The notes: generated from the sequence alone by a model not told the origin. 64,000 nt of DNA from Chelonoidis abingdonii (GCF_003597395.2 NC_133790.1:19679326-19743325); one strand, 5' to 3'; positions 10,673 to 22,274 are shown, counted from the stretch's first letter. Numbers and translations are program-made.

Positions 10673-10795
10673 TAGGGTGACCAGACAGCAAATGTGAAAA
10701 ATTGGGACGGGGGTGGGCGGTAATAGGAGCCTGTATAAGAAAAAGACCCCAAAATTGAGGCTGTCCCTATAAAGTCTGGACATCTGGTCATCCTA
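10673..10795. mobile_element. hAT-type MITE, copy 1
   Basis: A 123-bp element with terminal inverted repeats TAGGGTGACCAGA / TCTGGTCATCCTA. It is flanked by an exact 8-bp target-site duplication GTGCTGTT (10665-10672 and 10796-10803). The 8-bp duplication is characteristic of hAT elements. It interrupts the G-rich minisatellite. Confidence 0.92.
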
Positions 10796-10798
10796 GTG

Positions 10799-10905
10799 CT
10801 GTTGCATGGGGACTGGTATTGGGGCTGGGTATGGAGTGAGGACTGGATGGGGCGGGTGCTGTTGGATGGGGACTGGAATTGGGATAGTTTCGGAGTGGGG
10901 GCTGG
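10799..10905. repeat. G-rich minisatellite, second locus
   Basis: Two to three degenerate copies of the unit seen at 4336-4515 (GCTGTTGGATGGGGACTGG, GGAGTGGGGGCTGGATG). Confidence 0.6.
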
Positions 10906-11472
10906 ATGAGGGCAGTTGATATTGGAGACCTTACATCAATCCCATGGTGCACAGGACTGTCCCGATTTGACGCACAAACTCCCTATTCCATGGGGCAGGC
11001 TGGACCTGGCTCCTCACTCTGGGAACTGCAACCTGGCACCTAGTGAGCGGGTCACAGCCCTGCTCAGGTCTGGCCTGGCCGCCCCACAGGAGTGAGGGAG
11101 GAGCTGCTGGTTCATCTTTCCTTTGTGCCTTTCAGCTGTCATGCCAAATGTGATTGCCCCATTTATTCCTGGCAGCCCTCGCACAGCGTCCAGTGCTGTG
11201 TTTGCTCAGACCGTTATCATTCAGAGAACTCCCCCTGGAGTGAGGCGTCTCCAATGTTGTCTGCTTGGCATTGCAAGTCTAGACGGATTTCTTGTCATGA
11301 CCCTGACCCACAGTCTTTTGTCTGCTTGACATTGCAAAGCTAGCTGGGTTTCTTGCCATGATCCTGACCCACAATTTTTGCAGCTGCAAGAAACTATGGC
11401 TTGTTTGGGGATGTGTTTGGTTTTTGAGACTTGCTGGCAGTGCAGGTTATGCAGGTATCTCTGAGAGGTGTG

Positions 11473-11596
11473 TAGAGTGACCAGATAGCAAGTGTAAAAA
11501 ATCAGGACAGGGGATGGGGAGTAATAGGAGCCTATATAAGAAAAAGCCCCCAAAATCAGGACTGTCCCTATAAAATTGGGGCATCTGGTCACCCTA
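11473..11596. mobile_element. hAT-type MITE, copy 2
   Basis: 124 bp, ends TAGAGTGACCAGA / TCTGGTCACCCTA, with exact 8-bp duplication GAGGTGTG at 11465-11472 and 11597-11604. The duplicate locus at 3447-3454 has a single GAGGTGTG and no element, a clean empty site. Confidence 0.95.
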
Positions 11597-12314
11597 GAGG
11601 TGTGGCTGGTGTGGACTGATGGCTTCTGGGATTAGCAGCTGCTGCCTGGGGTGTGGTGTTGGCATAGGGTTTGGCAGTGGACAATATGGCTGCCGCTGGG
11701 TGATGGACTTGCTGCTGGGAGGTCATGGTGCTATTGGAAGGTGCTGCTGAGGGATGTGCTGCTGGAAAGGGATGGGGGAGGGGCTGAAACCCTTCCGTGC
11801 TGCACACTGCTCATGGGACCCTCACTGAAAGATGGTGAAGAACCAGCTAAGGATGGTGTGCGCAATGGGGCCCATGGTGAGCGAGGCAGCTGGCTCCTGA
11901 TGGCTTTTAGTGGCTTTCCCTGCAGAAGGACGTGGTGAGGGCAGCGGGACGGGAATGTGGCAGCCGAAGAGAAAGAGAACTTCTGCTTCTCTCCCCTTAG
12001 CTTCCCCCTCCCGCGTTAGAGCAGCCGCTGGGTTGTGGTGATCTTGTCATGACCCTCCAGCCATTCCAAAGGAGACTGCCAGTCTGAGCACCCTGCTCCA
12101 GGGTGCTGGGAGCGGAGAGGGGAGTGGGGTGGCTGGGGAGTGAGAATCTAAAGCACAGTGTCCTCCAGGGTCACATTAGAAAGGGGAAAGTTGCTGGGGG
12201 TATGAAAAGCCCCAAGCCCAGAGATGTCTCCATCCCAGCAGTTTGTAGCCTGACACTTGTGCACTGCTGCCCTAATCCAGACTCCCAGCTCCAGCACTGG
12301 ATAGGTCAAGAGCT

Positions 12315-12325
12315 CCACCTAGTGG
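12315..12325 (-). promoter_or_regulatory. CTCF-like core motif
   Basis: CCACCTAGTGG on the plus strand, CCACTAGGTGG in gene sense; matches the CTCF core. Same orientation as the V genes. Confidence 0.35.
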
Positions 12326-12599
12326 TCAATGTTGCTATTACTATGATCAGTCCTTCCAGCGTTTCACAAGAGCTCAGGGCCTGTGTGCTGAGCTCATGGG
12401 AACTCTGGCCCCTACTGACTGTCTCACAGCTGCAGGGATCACCGATGTACAGTTGTTTCCAACATTCACACTGTTCCTTGTCAGGGTGTTTGTTCTTTTC
12501 TGGACTGATCACGTCACCAGCCTGCTCACATCTGTGCAAGGGATTTCCCCAGCACTTAGGCACTTGCACCTGCCTTGATGAGTGTTAGTCTGTATCCGC

Positions 12600-13018
12600 G
12601 AAAAGAACAGGAGTACTTGTGGCAACTGTTGTGGAAACTACTGGGTGTGGGGGGGGGCAGGTGGGTGGCCCCTCTCCCTCTTAATATCCCACTGAGCTGA
12701 GCATTGTGAGGGCGATACCAGACACGGTGAGAACACAGACTCATTGCACCAGAATTGCTGGTAGGCCAGTTTGTGAGTCGAGTTTATTCCTTTAGTTGCA
12801 ATGAAATTGCTCTGAATTGTCCTTCTTCTCTGGAGCCCCCAGTATCCTGGAATGACAGAGGATGTCACTGAGGCAACATACTGTGACCCCAGGCTGCCTG
12901 GAATCAGTGCTGGGTTGAGTGAACAGGAAATACCTCCCCCGCCCCCCCCCAAAAAAAAACTAAAACAAAACAGCCCCTCACCATCACAAGATGATATAAA
13001 ATGTTCTTTCATAGGGGA
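12600..13018. other. Intergenic, nothing recognised
   Basis: A short block, AAAAGAACAGGAGTACTTGTGGC (12600-12622), is the start of a dispersed turtle repeat that recurs near 48650. Otherwise no gene or signal is seen. Confidence 0.5.
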
Positions 13019-13057
13019 GGTTTGTGTCTCACTTCCCCATCTGGCTGGGTCACTGTG
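13019..13057 (-). other. V5 recombination signal, 23-bp spacer
   Basis: Heptamer CACAGTG (13051-13057), nonamer ACACAAACC (13019-13027). Confidence 0.95.
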
Positions 13058-13564
13058 AGGCTGAGAACTGCTGCTGTGCCACACCTGACAGTAATAATCA
13101 GCCTCGTCCTGCGCCTGGGCTCCAGTGATGGTTAACGTGGCCGTGTTTCCGGAGTTGGCCCCAGAGAATCGATCAGGGATTCTGGAGGGTCTCTTGTTAT
13201 TTTGATAGATAAGCTGTAGGGGCGTGCTGCCCGGTTTCTGCTGGAACCACTGCACGTAGTAGTTCCCAATGCTGCTCCCTGAGCAGGTGAGTTGAGCATT
13301 TTGCCCTGGAGATACAGACACTGTGGGTGGCTGGGTCAGCACATACTGGGCGAGAGAACCTGAGACAGGAGGAGAAAACAGAGGGGCGTAAAATCAGTAA
13401 TTAGTCATTCGTTGTGAACTTAAAGCTCTTGGCCAGCAGCCTGGAACCGCACAGAGAAGAGTCTCTGAAAGCAAAGACCCATTTGACTAAGACAGATAAA
13501 CCCTCCCCCATGCAGCACCTGAGCAGTAAGTGAGCAGCGTGAGGAGCAGAGGAGCCCAGGCCAT
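13058..13564 (-). CDS. IGLV: V5: family-A V-lambda segment, apparently functional
   Basis: Leader exon 13519-13564 ([16 protein letters not shown], 46 nt) and V exon 13058-13359, intron 159 bp with GT/AG. Domain: [20 protein letters not shown] (Ser to Thr in FR1), CDR1 [24 protein letters not shown] with Phe for Tyr after the conserved Trp, CDR2 [14 protein letters not shown] where most relatives have [11 protein letters not shown], second Cys in DEADYYC, CDR3 [10 protein letters not shown]. No stop from leader to heptamer. Consensus RSS and octamer. The Gly-to-Arg change at the FR3 start is unusual but not disabling in itself. Confidence 0.92.
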
Positions 13565-13665
13565 GGTGGGAATCCAGATGAGCTCGGCTTCCTGAGGCAA
13601 ATGGGTCTCTGGTTGGGACCCTACGATTGTCTCTTAAACCCCCAGAGCTAGAGAATGGCTCCTTC

Positions 13666-13673
13666 ATGCAAAT
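13666..13673 (-). promoter_or_regulatory. V5 octamer
   Basis: ATTTGCAT in gene sense, exact, about 100 bp upstream of the start codon. Confidence 0.88.
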
Positions 13674-13679
13674 CTGCTC

Positions 13680-15488
13680 TTAGCTCATTGGTGGCTGCTG
13701 CCTGTGACACCCCTTCACTGGGGTTGGAAAGGGTTCTTTTGTTTTCCATTTGCAGAGATAGAATAAAAAGTGTCCTGGAGGCGAGGTGCCTCCATGTGCA
13801 CAGGCTGCTCCAGCAGGTCCTTCTTCGAGTGCTCTCCCCTGGAACAGGGCATTCACGCTGTATCTGCACCAGACCCCAACCCTAGCTGGTTTTTGCCATG
13901 ACCCCAACCCACAATTCTTTTCAGTCACATCCCACAATCCTCTGGGGGACACAACCACAAACCAGAGCTGGTTGGCAGGTGAGAGTCTGTGCGGTGGCTC
14001 CACAGGGGAAGTGTAGGGAAATCACTGGTGGAGCAGGCAAAGGCAGAGCAGGGTGCTTAACTCTGGTGCGTGGGGGATAACATCACTGTCCTGCTTTCTT
14101 TGGTCACTCAGGAGATGCCGGGCGGGAGAAAGGACAAGTTGTGGCCTTGCAGGAGTAAAGCATTTGGAGTTTATGTTACCAATGTCCCAAAAAACATCCA
14201 GTAGAACTTGTCTGCATACACCCAATGATGCTTCACAGACCATGAGCAGCCAGACAGAATCCCTATCCCGCCACAGGAACAGAGTGGAAAGGTGAGGAGT
14301 GGAGACATCAACCTCCCAAGCTGCTACTCATATCACTTCAGCCCCATGTCTGGGAGACACTTTAGGGCCTGGAGAATTTAGAGTGAGCACCTCTGGGTGG
14401 TCCTAGGGGGGCACTTTATCACTAATCTAGTATGTAATTCCTTGCAATCAAATAAGCCTAAAATACCACCTTTGGGCTCATGTCTGTGCTGTTCAATACC
14501 ACAGACAATTAACTGGCTACCATAGAAATACCATTAAAACTGAACTCTGCCCCACCCACCCTCTGAATAAAATGGGGGTAAACATAAAGTGTGAGAAAAG
14601 ACCGGGGCCTTGTTCAGTGACTCAACGTCTGCAGGACCAAGAAGTGCAGTGAATGCCAACATTGAAGATCCTTCCCTGTAAATACCTGGCCCTCACCCCT
14701 GAGGCTATGGACTGCAAACAGCAGTGAATCTGCTGCCTACAGCAGCCACAGCATGCACAGACGGACAGGCACTTCCATTTAGATCCGGGACCAAAAACAA
14801 CTGGGCTTTAAAGCATGTGTTTCAAATGTACATGCAATGGTTTAAATTGTCCATGCAGTGCTGGGGAGTCAGCCAGCCAGTCATTCTGAGAAAATCTAAC
14901 CCACAACAATGTTTGTAGGGAATCTGGTTACATTTATGAATACACCCAGTGTGGGGCTTGGGAAAAATGGTACAAACTACAGACAGCAGGAGAGTATGCG
15001 AAATCCTCATTCCTAACATGACTGCTATTATACCTTCCCCATCCTGCCCAGACCTAAAGGGCATAATGGAGATAGCAAGCAACTTACAAGATACAACACA
15101 GCCACATGTATACTCTGCCCAGTGATATCTTTGACTAAAGTTTGCACTGTGAATCTGATTTTACTAGTGTTTGTTCAGTTTCAGGGTTAAGATGCCATTG
15201 AGATGAATGGGACAGTTCACACCTCTTTAAGGAAGCTTTTGCAGGCTGTTACTTGCAGACATATTTTGACAGCTTTGTACCAAGTCACATTCACCTTGTG
15301 GAAGGGCAAGAAAATGTAAATGTACTAAATTAAAATTCAGACTCTGCACAAACAGGTTTACCCATGAGAAAAATACTGGGATGATGTTTCAGCCCAATTC
15401 AGCGAACTTTGAACCCTGAGTACAGACAGAAACCAAACTGCAGGTCATGTACTTCCCAGCCGAGCACAGGCTGCAGGAGTGAGGGGGG
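13680..15488. other. Intergenic, nothing clearly recognised
   Basis: 13740-13960 shares degenerate blocks with the 5' flank of V7 (CCTGGAGCRGAGG, CACATCCCACAATCC). The rest shows no V remnant, transposon end or coding frame I can support. Confidence 0.5.
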
Positions 15489-15500
15489 AGATTTTTTTTC

Positions 15501-15820
15501 TTGCTTCCACTGCTATACTCCACAGCACAGTAATAGCATCGTCTCCACCGAGTACCTTGGAGAGGGCTAAGCACCCAGTGTTACTGGATATGTCTTGGTA
15601 CCCACAGGCTGAAGCAGAGATTCCGGCAGCACCCCATTTTTTCTCAGCATCTGAGAAGTAACTAAGGTATCATGGAGAACCCCCAAGTGCATGCTGAGAC
15701 CAGTATTCACTGTAATCTTTGAAGCTGGTCCCCACTGTTCACAGTGCAGGAGGGTTTCACTGTGTTTCCTAGGGACACAGGCAGTGAGGGCATCTGAGTC
15801 CTCAGCTCAATCTGAGATGC
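15501..15820 (-). pseudogene. V6: decayed family-B V-lambda
   Basis: Recognisable pieces of a family-B V exon: a counterpart of FR1 (TQMPSLPVSLGNTVKPSC), a CDR1/FR2 zone broken by in-frame stops, and the FR3 end with YYCAVEYSSGS. Reading frames shift at least twice; the Asp-Glu-Ala-Asp stretch before the second Cys has lost bases. A T-run stands where the nonamer should be (15489-15497), but no heptamer follows at 23 bp, so spacer and heptamer appear deleted. No leader exon is found to the right. Non-functional; the most diverged V copy in the window. Confidence 0.85.
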
Positions 15821-15989
15821 CAGCCATGTAATGGAAGCACTTCCCGAGTTCTGTGCTGATTATCCATAGCGCCCATAGCTCGTCGCCTAGGAAATGCAGA
15901 TTCAGGCAGTGTGACATATGTAGAGCAGTGATGAAATTTCATGTGCATGAGTTGTGCTAGCTGAGATACATACCCTAGACTGTAGAAGT

Positions 15990-16206
15990 GGCTGGGTGAG
16001 TGAAGTAACATCTTTCATTGGCCCAACTGCTGTTGGTGAGAGACAAGCTTTCAAGCTACACATAGCTCTCGACTGAGGAAGAACTCTGTGCAGCATGGAA
16101 ACTTCTCTCCCCCTCACGGAGAGAAGCTGGTCCAATAAAAGACGTTACCTCACCCATCTTGTCTCTTTAATATCCTGGGACTGACACAGCTACACCAACA
16201 CTGCCT
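15990..16206. repeat. Dispersed repeat fragment
   Basis: Contains TTGGCCCAACTGCTGTTGGTGAGAG, a TTCAAGCTACACATAGCTCT block and the end TTGTCTCTTTAATATCCTGGGACTGACACAGC. The right part recurs at 25850-25945. I recall this as a repeat shared by turtles and birds; class not assigned. Confidence 0.6.
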
Positions 16207-16382
16207 GTAGAAGTGCTGTGAATTCTGTCAGTCTCAGTGCTCATTAACAGAATCTCTGCCTTGAACAGTTTCTAGGGTGATTCTAGGGTGATTCTATACG
16301 AAAGCCCCTTCCCCGCCTCTGAAATGAGAGCCCCTCCCATATCACAAGAAAGAATGTTAAATGTGGCCTTTGTTAAAGAGGG

Positions 16383-16421
16383 GGTTTGTGTCTCACTTCC
16401 CCATCTGACTGTGTCACTGTG
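16383..16421 (-). other. V7 recombination signal, 23-bp spacer
   Basis: Heptamer CACAGTG (16415-16421), nonamer ACACAAACC (16383-16391). Confidence 0.95.
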
Positions 16422-16890
16422 AGCAGCGTTACTGTCCCACACCAGACAGTAATAATCAGCTTCGTCCTGCGCCTGGACTCCAGTGATGGTTAACGTGGCC
16501 GTGTTACCGGAGTTGGCTCCAGAGAATCGATCAGGGATTCCGGAGGGTCTGCTGCTACTATCATATATAACACGTAGTGGAGCACTGCCAGGTTTCTGTT
16601 GGAACCAGTACACATTCTTGCTACCAATGTTGTTCCCCGAACAGGTGAGTTGAGCATTTTGCCCTGGAGACACAGACACTGAGGGCGGCTGAGTCAGCAC
16701 GTACTGAGCGAGAGACCCTGAAATAGGAAAACAAAATGCATGGGTGAAAAATACCTATTTTGCCTTTTGCTGTCAAGTTAAAGCTTTGTGCAGGCAGAGC
16801 CCTTTAGAACTAGAGACAGAAATAAACCCTTCCCCTTGCAGCACCTGAGCAGTAAGTGAGCAGTGTGAGGAGCAGAGGGGCCCAGGCCAT
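16422..16890 (-). CDS. IGLV: V7: family-A V-lambda segment, apparently functional
   Basis: Leader exon 16845-16890 ([16 protein letters not shown], 46 nt) and V exon 16422-16717. The first intron-exon junction codon is GGG rather than GGT, still Gly. Domain: [23 protein letters not shown]1 [27 protein letters not shown]2 [30 protein letters not shown]3 LVWDSNAA. The CDR3 stub is two codons shorter than in V4, V5 and V9, a trait shared with V12 and V18. No stop codon; RSS and octamer are consensus. Confidence 0.93.
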
Positions 16891-16991
16891 GGTGGGAATC
16901 CAGACGAGCTCGGCTTCCTGAGGCAAATGGGTCTGTGGCTGGCACCCTTCGATTCTCTCATAAACCCCCACAGCTGGAGAACGGCCCCTCC

Positions 16992-16999
16992 ATGCAAAT
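16992..16999 (-). promoter_or_regulatory. V7 octamer
   Basis: ATTTGCAT in gene sense, exact, about 100 bp upstream of the start codon. Confidence 0.88.
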
Positions 17000-17059
17000 C
17001 TGCTCCCTGCTGGTTGGCTGCCAATACATATGACCACCACCCCCTTTCGGAGATCACTA

Positions 17060-17916
17060 AAATAGGGAGAGCTTGTCTTTATAAATCCCCATTGTAACTG
17101 GGGTAAGAAAGAATTCTTTTGTTTTCCATGTGCAGGGAGACAATAGAGAAAATCCTGGAGCAGAGGAGTTCGCAGTCTGCACAACCTGCTCCACCATTTA
17201 GATCATGGAGGGGAGAGTCTTTAACTGTCTGCACCTAGGGCAATAAAACCAGCTGAGGTTTGTTGTCATGGCCCCATCCCACAATCCCTTGCAGTCACAT
17301 CCCACAGTTCTTTGGGTCATAACCAGAAACAGGGCTTGGTTCAGGGTGATCACTGGTGAGATGCTGCCTGGAGTGGATGATGCTGAGAGGGGTGGGGGCT
17401 GAGAGGAGTGGAATCTGGGGCGAGGCCATGGTTTGGGGGTTGCTGGCTGGGGGTGGTGGCTCTGCTGAGTGGGGAGCAGTGGGGTGCTGGGGTGCTGGTA
17501 GAGGGCTAGGATGGTGCTTCCAGATGCTTCCTTTTCACCTGCTCTTTGAGTCAGGGCAGCACCATTTGAAGGTGGCGAGGAGCCCGTTGGTCACTGTGAG
17601 TCGTGGGCCTGCAGGTGGCCAGGGGTCAGCTGATAACCACCTTTACATGTGGGTCCCCTGGGGCAGAGCACGGAGTGACAGGGGGAGGGAGGAAGCAGGA
17701 GGGGCTGCAGGCGTAGGCAGCCCCAGTGCTTCTCCCCCTCTGCCCTCAGGGTTTGGGGATTTCATCGTGCCCTGGGGGGAGAGCCCCTGCCCTAGAGATC
17801 ATGGAGCAGGGAGGGCAGACGGGGCGGGATGAGAAGCTCGGCCCCCAGAGCTGAAGGCCCCTAGGGGACCTCATATGAACCAGACGTCTAAGAGCCGTTA
17901 GGGTATGAAAAGCCCC
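17060..17916. other. Intergenic, GC-rich, nothing recognised
   Basis: A plus-strand open frame spans 17356-17832, but it is rich in Gly and Trp from GGG/TGG runs and looks like a by-product of G-rich sequence. No domain is seen. Confidence 0.5.
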
Positions 17917-18013
17917 TGAGCCCAGACACGACTCCACCGCAGCAGCTGGTAGCTGGTCACTGTGACCTGCACCCCGCACTCCACGCCCTGCTGCAGCTTG
18001 CGGATGATCAGCT

Positions 18014-18024
18014 CCCCCTAGTGG
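18014..18024 (-). promoter_or_regulatory. CTCF-like core motif
   Basis: CCCCCTAGTGG on the plus strand, CCACTAGGGGG in gene sense; strong match to the CTCF core, in the same orientation as the V genes. Duplicated at 37960-37970. Confidence 0.4.
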
Positions 18025-19761
18025 TCAAGATCACACACGCCAGGGTCCTGTTCCTCTGCAGGGCTGTGGAGCAGCATCACTTTACAGTCATTGCAACACA
18101 GGCTGTTCCTTCGCGGCTCATTCTTCTCTGTGTGTCCAGGCTGATCACACCATCGCCTTCCTCCCATCTTTGGGGGAGATCAGGCATTTTTTCAGACAAC
18201 TTGAATTGCCTTGATGAGGTTTCCTCCCAGTTTGTGTCAAAGCCAAAAGTCCAGGAGGAAGGGAGCATCTTCAAACCAGCATATTTAGATTCATAAAAAT
18301 ATTCCCTGCAAGCAGCTTTTGCCTTTCTCATGCCCCGGTCTATGCACAATGGGGCTGTCAGCAAAAACCTCCTTTGGGGCATGAGTCCCCCTCTCCACCC
18401 AGAGGGCTCTGTCCCCTCACTGCACATTTCAAATTGGGACACATATGTTGGTAACCCTTGGGGATGTTGGAGGATTTATCCCAATCCCCAGCAGGTTGGA
18501 CTATGAAGGAGGAATTGCAGCTGTTGTGGAACCTGCTGGGGTTGTGGGGGAGGGGATAGGTGGGTGGCCTCTCTCCTTTAACCTGCACACTGGATTCCTG
18601 GGGGTGCTCCGTCAGGACTGTCATTCCTTTACATTCTGATTCACCCCGCTCCATCACCCACCCACGGGCTGGTTTGTATCCAGAATGTCAGGGTCTTGCA
18701 GCCCCCTCTTTGCTGCAGGCCCCTGGCAAGATCTCTGGAGCCCTGAGAAGGGATGTCACAAGCGGCTGTAACTAGAGCTGCTCCTCCCACTGCCCACGCG
18801 GAGGAGATGGTGACCCAGAGACAGTCTCTGTTCTGCAGGAGAAGAGAGACCAGAGGCTGTTCACCCAGAGCAAGGATTCACCAAGAAGAGCTCTGCTTCC
18901 CCCACCTCCAAAGAGAGAGAGAGACTGAGCAGGTGAAGGGCAGAGGTGTCCGGCAAACCACAGCAGTGACAGTGTGAGGAGGGAAAGAGCAAGGGCCATA
19001 CAGAGCTGTGTCTGTTAGAGCCAGATGGAGACATTCTGAGGCCCTACACGCCTGCCTAGCACAGCCCCCTTGTGTCCTGGCCTTGTCCTCACACCACGGC
19101 CCTTCTGCTCCTTGGCTTGTCAGGGCCAGGGGTCATCCACACAAGAGCGAGCGCTGCCAGTGACTCCATTTGGTGCAGCAGGGGCTTTCCCACTCTCTGG
19201 AACCATTTCTTCTGTCACCAGGGCTCCATCCCGGCTGGGAGGGGCATCAGCACTCACCCAGGCAGGCTGGGGACTCCTTGTGGGGTTGTCTGCTGCCACA
19301 TCCCCAGCAGAGCTGTGATGGGACAGCATCAGTAAAGGTTCACTCAAACTGCTGAGTGTTGCTGGCGGGAGCCCCCTGAAAAGCAGGTTGCACAGTTGAC
19401 ATGAATAAGGTCGTTCGCACATCCTGCTGCTCTAATTTCAGGCTCTCTGTACATTCAGGCAGGCGCTGGTTACATTCTAATCACATTTCCAAGTTTTTCT
19501 TCACAATGGCGAGCATTACAGGTTTTGTGTTAAGGAAAGGTGAGATTCTGATCTCCTCATTGTACTCAGGATCCTGGGACCCTCGGCCCAGGCCTTGAGA
19601 GTATTTGACTTAAAATGGCCCTCAAGCCAACTTCAGTGTGTGAGGAGCTGAAATTCACCACAAAGAGCAGCTGTTAGTGTGATGTGTTACAGGGGGAGGC
19701 TAAACTCGGCAAGTTGTTCCGTTCCCCACAGAGCCCAGGCTGCAGGAGAGGAGGGGTGGCA

Positions 19762-19800
19762 GGGTTTTGTCTCACTTCTCCATCTCTCTGTGTCACAGTA
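19762..19800 (-). other. V8 recombination signal, degenerate
   Basis: Gene sense heptamer TACTGTG (19794-19800) has lost the critical first C of CACAGTG. Spacer 23 bp; nonamer ACAAAACCC (19762-19770). Probably inactive. Confidence 0.8.
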
Positions 19801-20285
19801 AGGAGCACTCCCACTCCACACCACATAGTAATAATGAGCATCATCCTCTGTGAGGGCTCCGGCAATGGTCAAATAGCCGGTGTTACTGGCCGCGTCTTTG
19901 GACCCAGAGAAGTGAGCTGGGACCCCAGAGCCCTGGTCCTTGTTGGACATTGAGTCGTAATACAGCAGGGTTCGTGGAGAATTCCCAGGTTTCTGCTGGT
20001 ACCAGGACATAGCATAGTCACTGATGCTGGTCCCACTGCTCATGGTGCAGGAGAGTTTCACGGTGTTTCCTGGGGACACTGACACCTTGGGGGGCTGAGT
20101 CAGCAGAAGTTGCGAGCTGGAAAATATGGTAAAAACCTGTCAAACTCTCCCTGTGCGTCCCTGGGCACTAGTGACACAGTTTGCACAGTGGATTCAGTAG
20201 CAACTTCAATGTGTATTGAACCCACTCCCCTGTTCTCACCTGTGCACCACGTCCCCAGAAGGAGGATAAGGGGAGCCCAGAGCAT
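19801..20285 (-). pseudogene. V8: family-B V-lambda, multiply broken
   Basis: Leader exon 20240-20285 is intact ([16 protein letters not shown]). The V exon (19801-20116) reads [36 protein letters not shown], a CDR2 region with DSMSNKDQGSGVPAHFSG and FR3 TGYLTIAGALTEDDAHYYYVVW. Three lesions are visible. The second conserved Cys is TAT (Tyr), where relatives have YYC. Seven bases are missing at the intron acceptor compared with V13, putting the spliced frame out of phase and into TGA. The heptamer is TACTGTG. The duplicate V13 lacks all three, so V8 decayed after the duplication. Clearly non-functional. Confidence 0.92.
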
Positions 20286-20400
20286 GGTGAGGAGATTTCA
20301 GGCCCTTGGGGAAAAAACAGCCAAATCCACTGAAAAATCCCCACAGAACCTGGTCCTTAAATTGATCCTCCTAGCTGAGGAGAATCCAGGTTTTGGCTTT

Positions 20401-20408
20401 ATGCTAAT
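20401..20408 (-). promoter_or_regulatory. V8 octamer variant
   Basis: ATGCTAAT on the plus strand, ATTAGCAT in gene sense; one mismatch from the octamer and standard for family-B subgroup B1. The TATA position reads ATTTAAGG (gene sense), compared with ATATAAGG in V13. Confidence 0.7.
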
Positions 20409-21453
20409 TTGCTCTCATTTGATTGGTCCCTATGATCACAGGAAGGTGCTCATGTGGGAGGAGAGACCATCCCTTGGTGATGAACTCCAGCCATGAGAGG
20501 TCACTCACCAGCTCAGTGCTACGCCCACAGTGACCTCTCTGCTAGATTCTCCTTCTCAGCAGCCAGTTCTCAGGGTTAGGCTACAGAAAGGGTTTCATTT
20601 TAACCCTTTGTTTTCCATTGTTGGTAACTACTCAAATCCTTCCCCATTCAGCCTTCTACTTCCCAGCTTTGCATGCAAGTCCATTGTTCATGCTCAGCTG
20701 GAGCAAACACAACTCAGTAGGTTTTGCAAAGGGGGAGAGTGGAGTAAAGACACTGGCCCATGAGCAAAACAGTCCAAAGCCAGAACAGAGCTAAGGGGGA
20801 AACAGGGCAAAACCGATAACCCCCACATCTCAGGGAGCATCTTGCTGGATGTTTGCAGCTTTGTTCTTGGGAACATTGTGGCTAACAGCGAAGGTGTCTC
20901 CCGGCTGCAGAGGAGACTGCCCAAGATTACACTTATTCATTAGGAGTTTGTCTAGGGGTGATCGGGTAGTTAGAACCGGACCATGGCAGGGCAGCCCTGC
21001 TCCGAGAGCCAGGGGCGAAAAGCTCAATATCAGAGCAAAGTATGTTGGTGATTATTTATTGTGGAAGAAGAATAAGACACTGACACTCTGATGGGCTTCT
21101 CCCAGGGAATCCCTAGGACCGTTTGTTCCTGGTATAGGGAACGGGTCTGCCCCATCAGTGACTGAAATCCCCACAGTGCATTGGCAGCGCTGGGGAAGAC
21201 CAAAACCAAATCATCAAGTGATCATGTCTAATGGGTTAACTTGTACCGCTATGGGCCTTGAGGGAGGAACCAGCTCCAGCCCATAATACTCAGACTACTC
21301 ATCCTTCGGAAGGACTGAGTGGGTTTGGTGGCTGTTCTCCCCAGTTCAGTAGAACCGCCCATGGCGTCCGTTCCTGGGTGAACAATGGCGTGGGTAGAAG
21401 TAACTCTGACCAGCAGAGCTGCCAAGGGGTGGACAGCTCCATGTGAGGCTTTA

Positions 21454-21483
21454 ATGCAAATTATGAAATGATCTAATTTGCAT
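21454..21483. promoter_or_regulatory. Inverted pair of consensus octamers, no V gene attached
   Basis: ATGCAAAT (21454-21461) and ATTTGCAT (21476-21483) form an inverted pair separated by 14 bp. No leader exon or V remnant lies within 500 bp on either side. Outside the D2 duplication, so present once in the window. Confidence 0.55.
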
Positions 21484-21499
21484 ACAGTCACCCACTTCA

Positions 21500-22270
21500 A
21501 TTTTAAACCACTGTGGATTCATTGCGGGTGGAAGGGGTTGGCACCGAATTCCACGAGGAATAAATCTCTCAGTGACTCTAGGCCATTTCTGTTCCTGCTG
21601 CCGGGCCCTGTGGTGCTGTTCTCATGGCAACAGGCCAGTGGTTTGGAGGGAGAAGCTGGGTTGTACTGGTGCTTGCAGGGCCACTTCCCTTGGCCTTAGC
21701 AGGGGCTGGTGCTTCCCTCCCCAGAAGCCACTGGGCAGTGCTGCAATGCTGAGGTGGAAAACTCTGGTGGAGGAAGGAAAAAGGCACAAACGGTTCCAAG
21801 CTTGGGTGGTGTGGTAAGCTCATTCCACTGTCCTGTTTCCTTGAGGAAATTTTAGCCCCTGGGAGGGACTAGCTGGGTTTCTCCCAGGGGAAGGTGAGTT
21901 TTTCTGTTCCCAGAAGTGCCAGGTTGGGATACAGACACCAGCCTTGCCATGGGCCCAGCTCAGACACTGCACCATCCACCGGCGATTTCACTTCAGGAGA
22001 TTAGTGGAGCAATAGCAAGGAGCTGGGTAGCAGGGAGGGGAACAATTTATTCTTTTCAGTGTTGAACAGACCTGGTGATGAGTTCACTTTGGTTCAACTC
22101 CCCGCCCCCCTCTTCTCCTCCTCCACCACAAGCAGCAGCGCCTTGGTTTGGTGGTGAGACCCTGGCCTAGCCAGCCAAAGGTTCAGCCTTCAGCTCTCAC
22201 CCCTGCCAGGCCAGCGGATCTGGTAATAAGCAACGCTTGGCCTTTTTCTCAATGATCGGCTCTAGTGCCA
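21500..22270. other. Intergenic, nothing recognised
   Basis: No V remnant, transposon end or supportable coding frame seen. Confidence 0.45.
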
Positions 22271-22274
22271 ACAG

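Larger units (their letters stand above)
11190..12480. repeat. Intergenic duplication D1, copy b
   Basis: Counterpart of 3220-4335 with two differences in structure: a local tandem repeat near 11260-11370 (TCTGCTTGGCATTGCAAGTCTAG and TCTGCTTGACATTGCAAAGCTAG), and a MITE at 11473-11596. Carries a CTCF-like core at 12315-12325. Confidence 0.85.
17917..21262. repeat. Segmental duplication D2, copy a (contains V8)
   Basis: Nearly collinear with 37862-41313 (copy b). Both begin GAGCCCAGACACGACTCCACC, include CAAAAGTCCAGGAGGAA and CTTGTGTCCTGGCCTTGTCC, a family-B V gene, and a shared right part with TGTTGGTGATTATTTATTGTGG. Copy a carries the broken V8, copy b the intact V13. Confidence 0.92.

Noticed and set aside
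17356..17832. Plus-strand 158-codon open frame
   Set aside because: G-rich low-complexity translation with no domain, no splice or promoter context.
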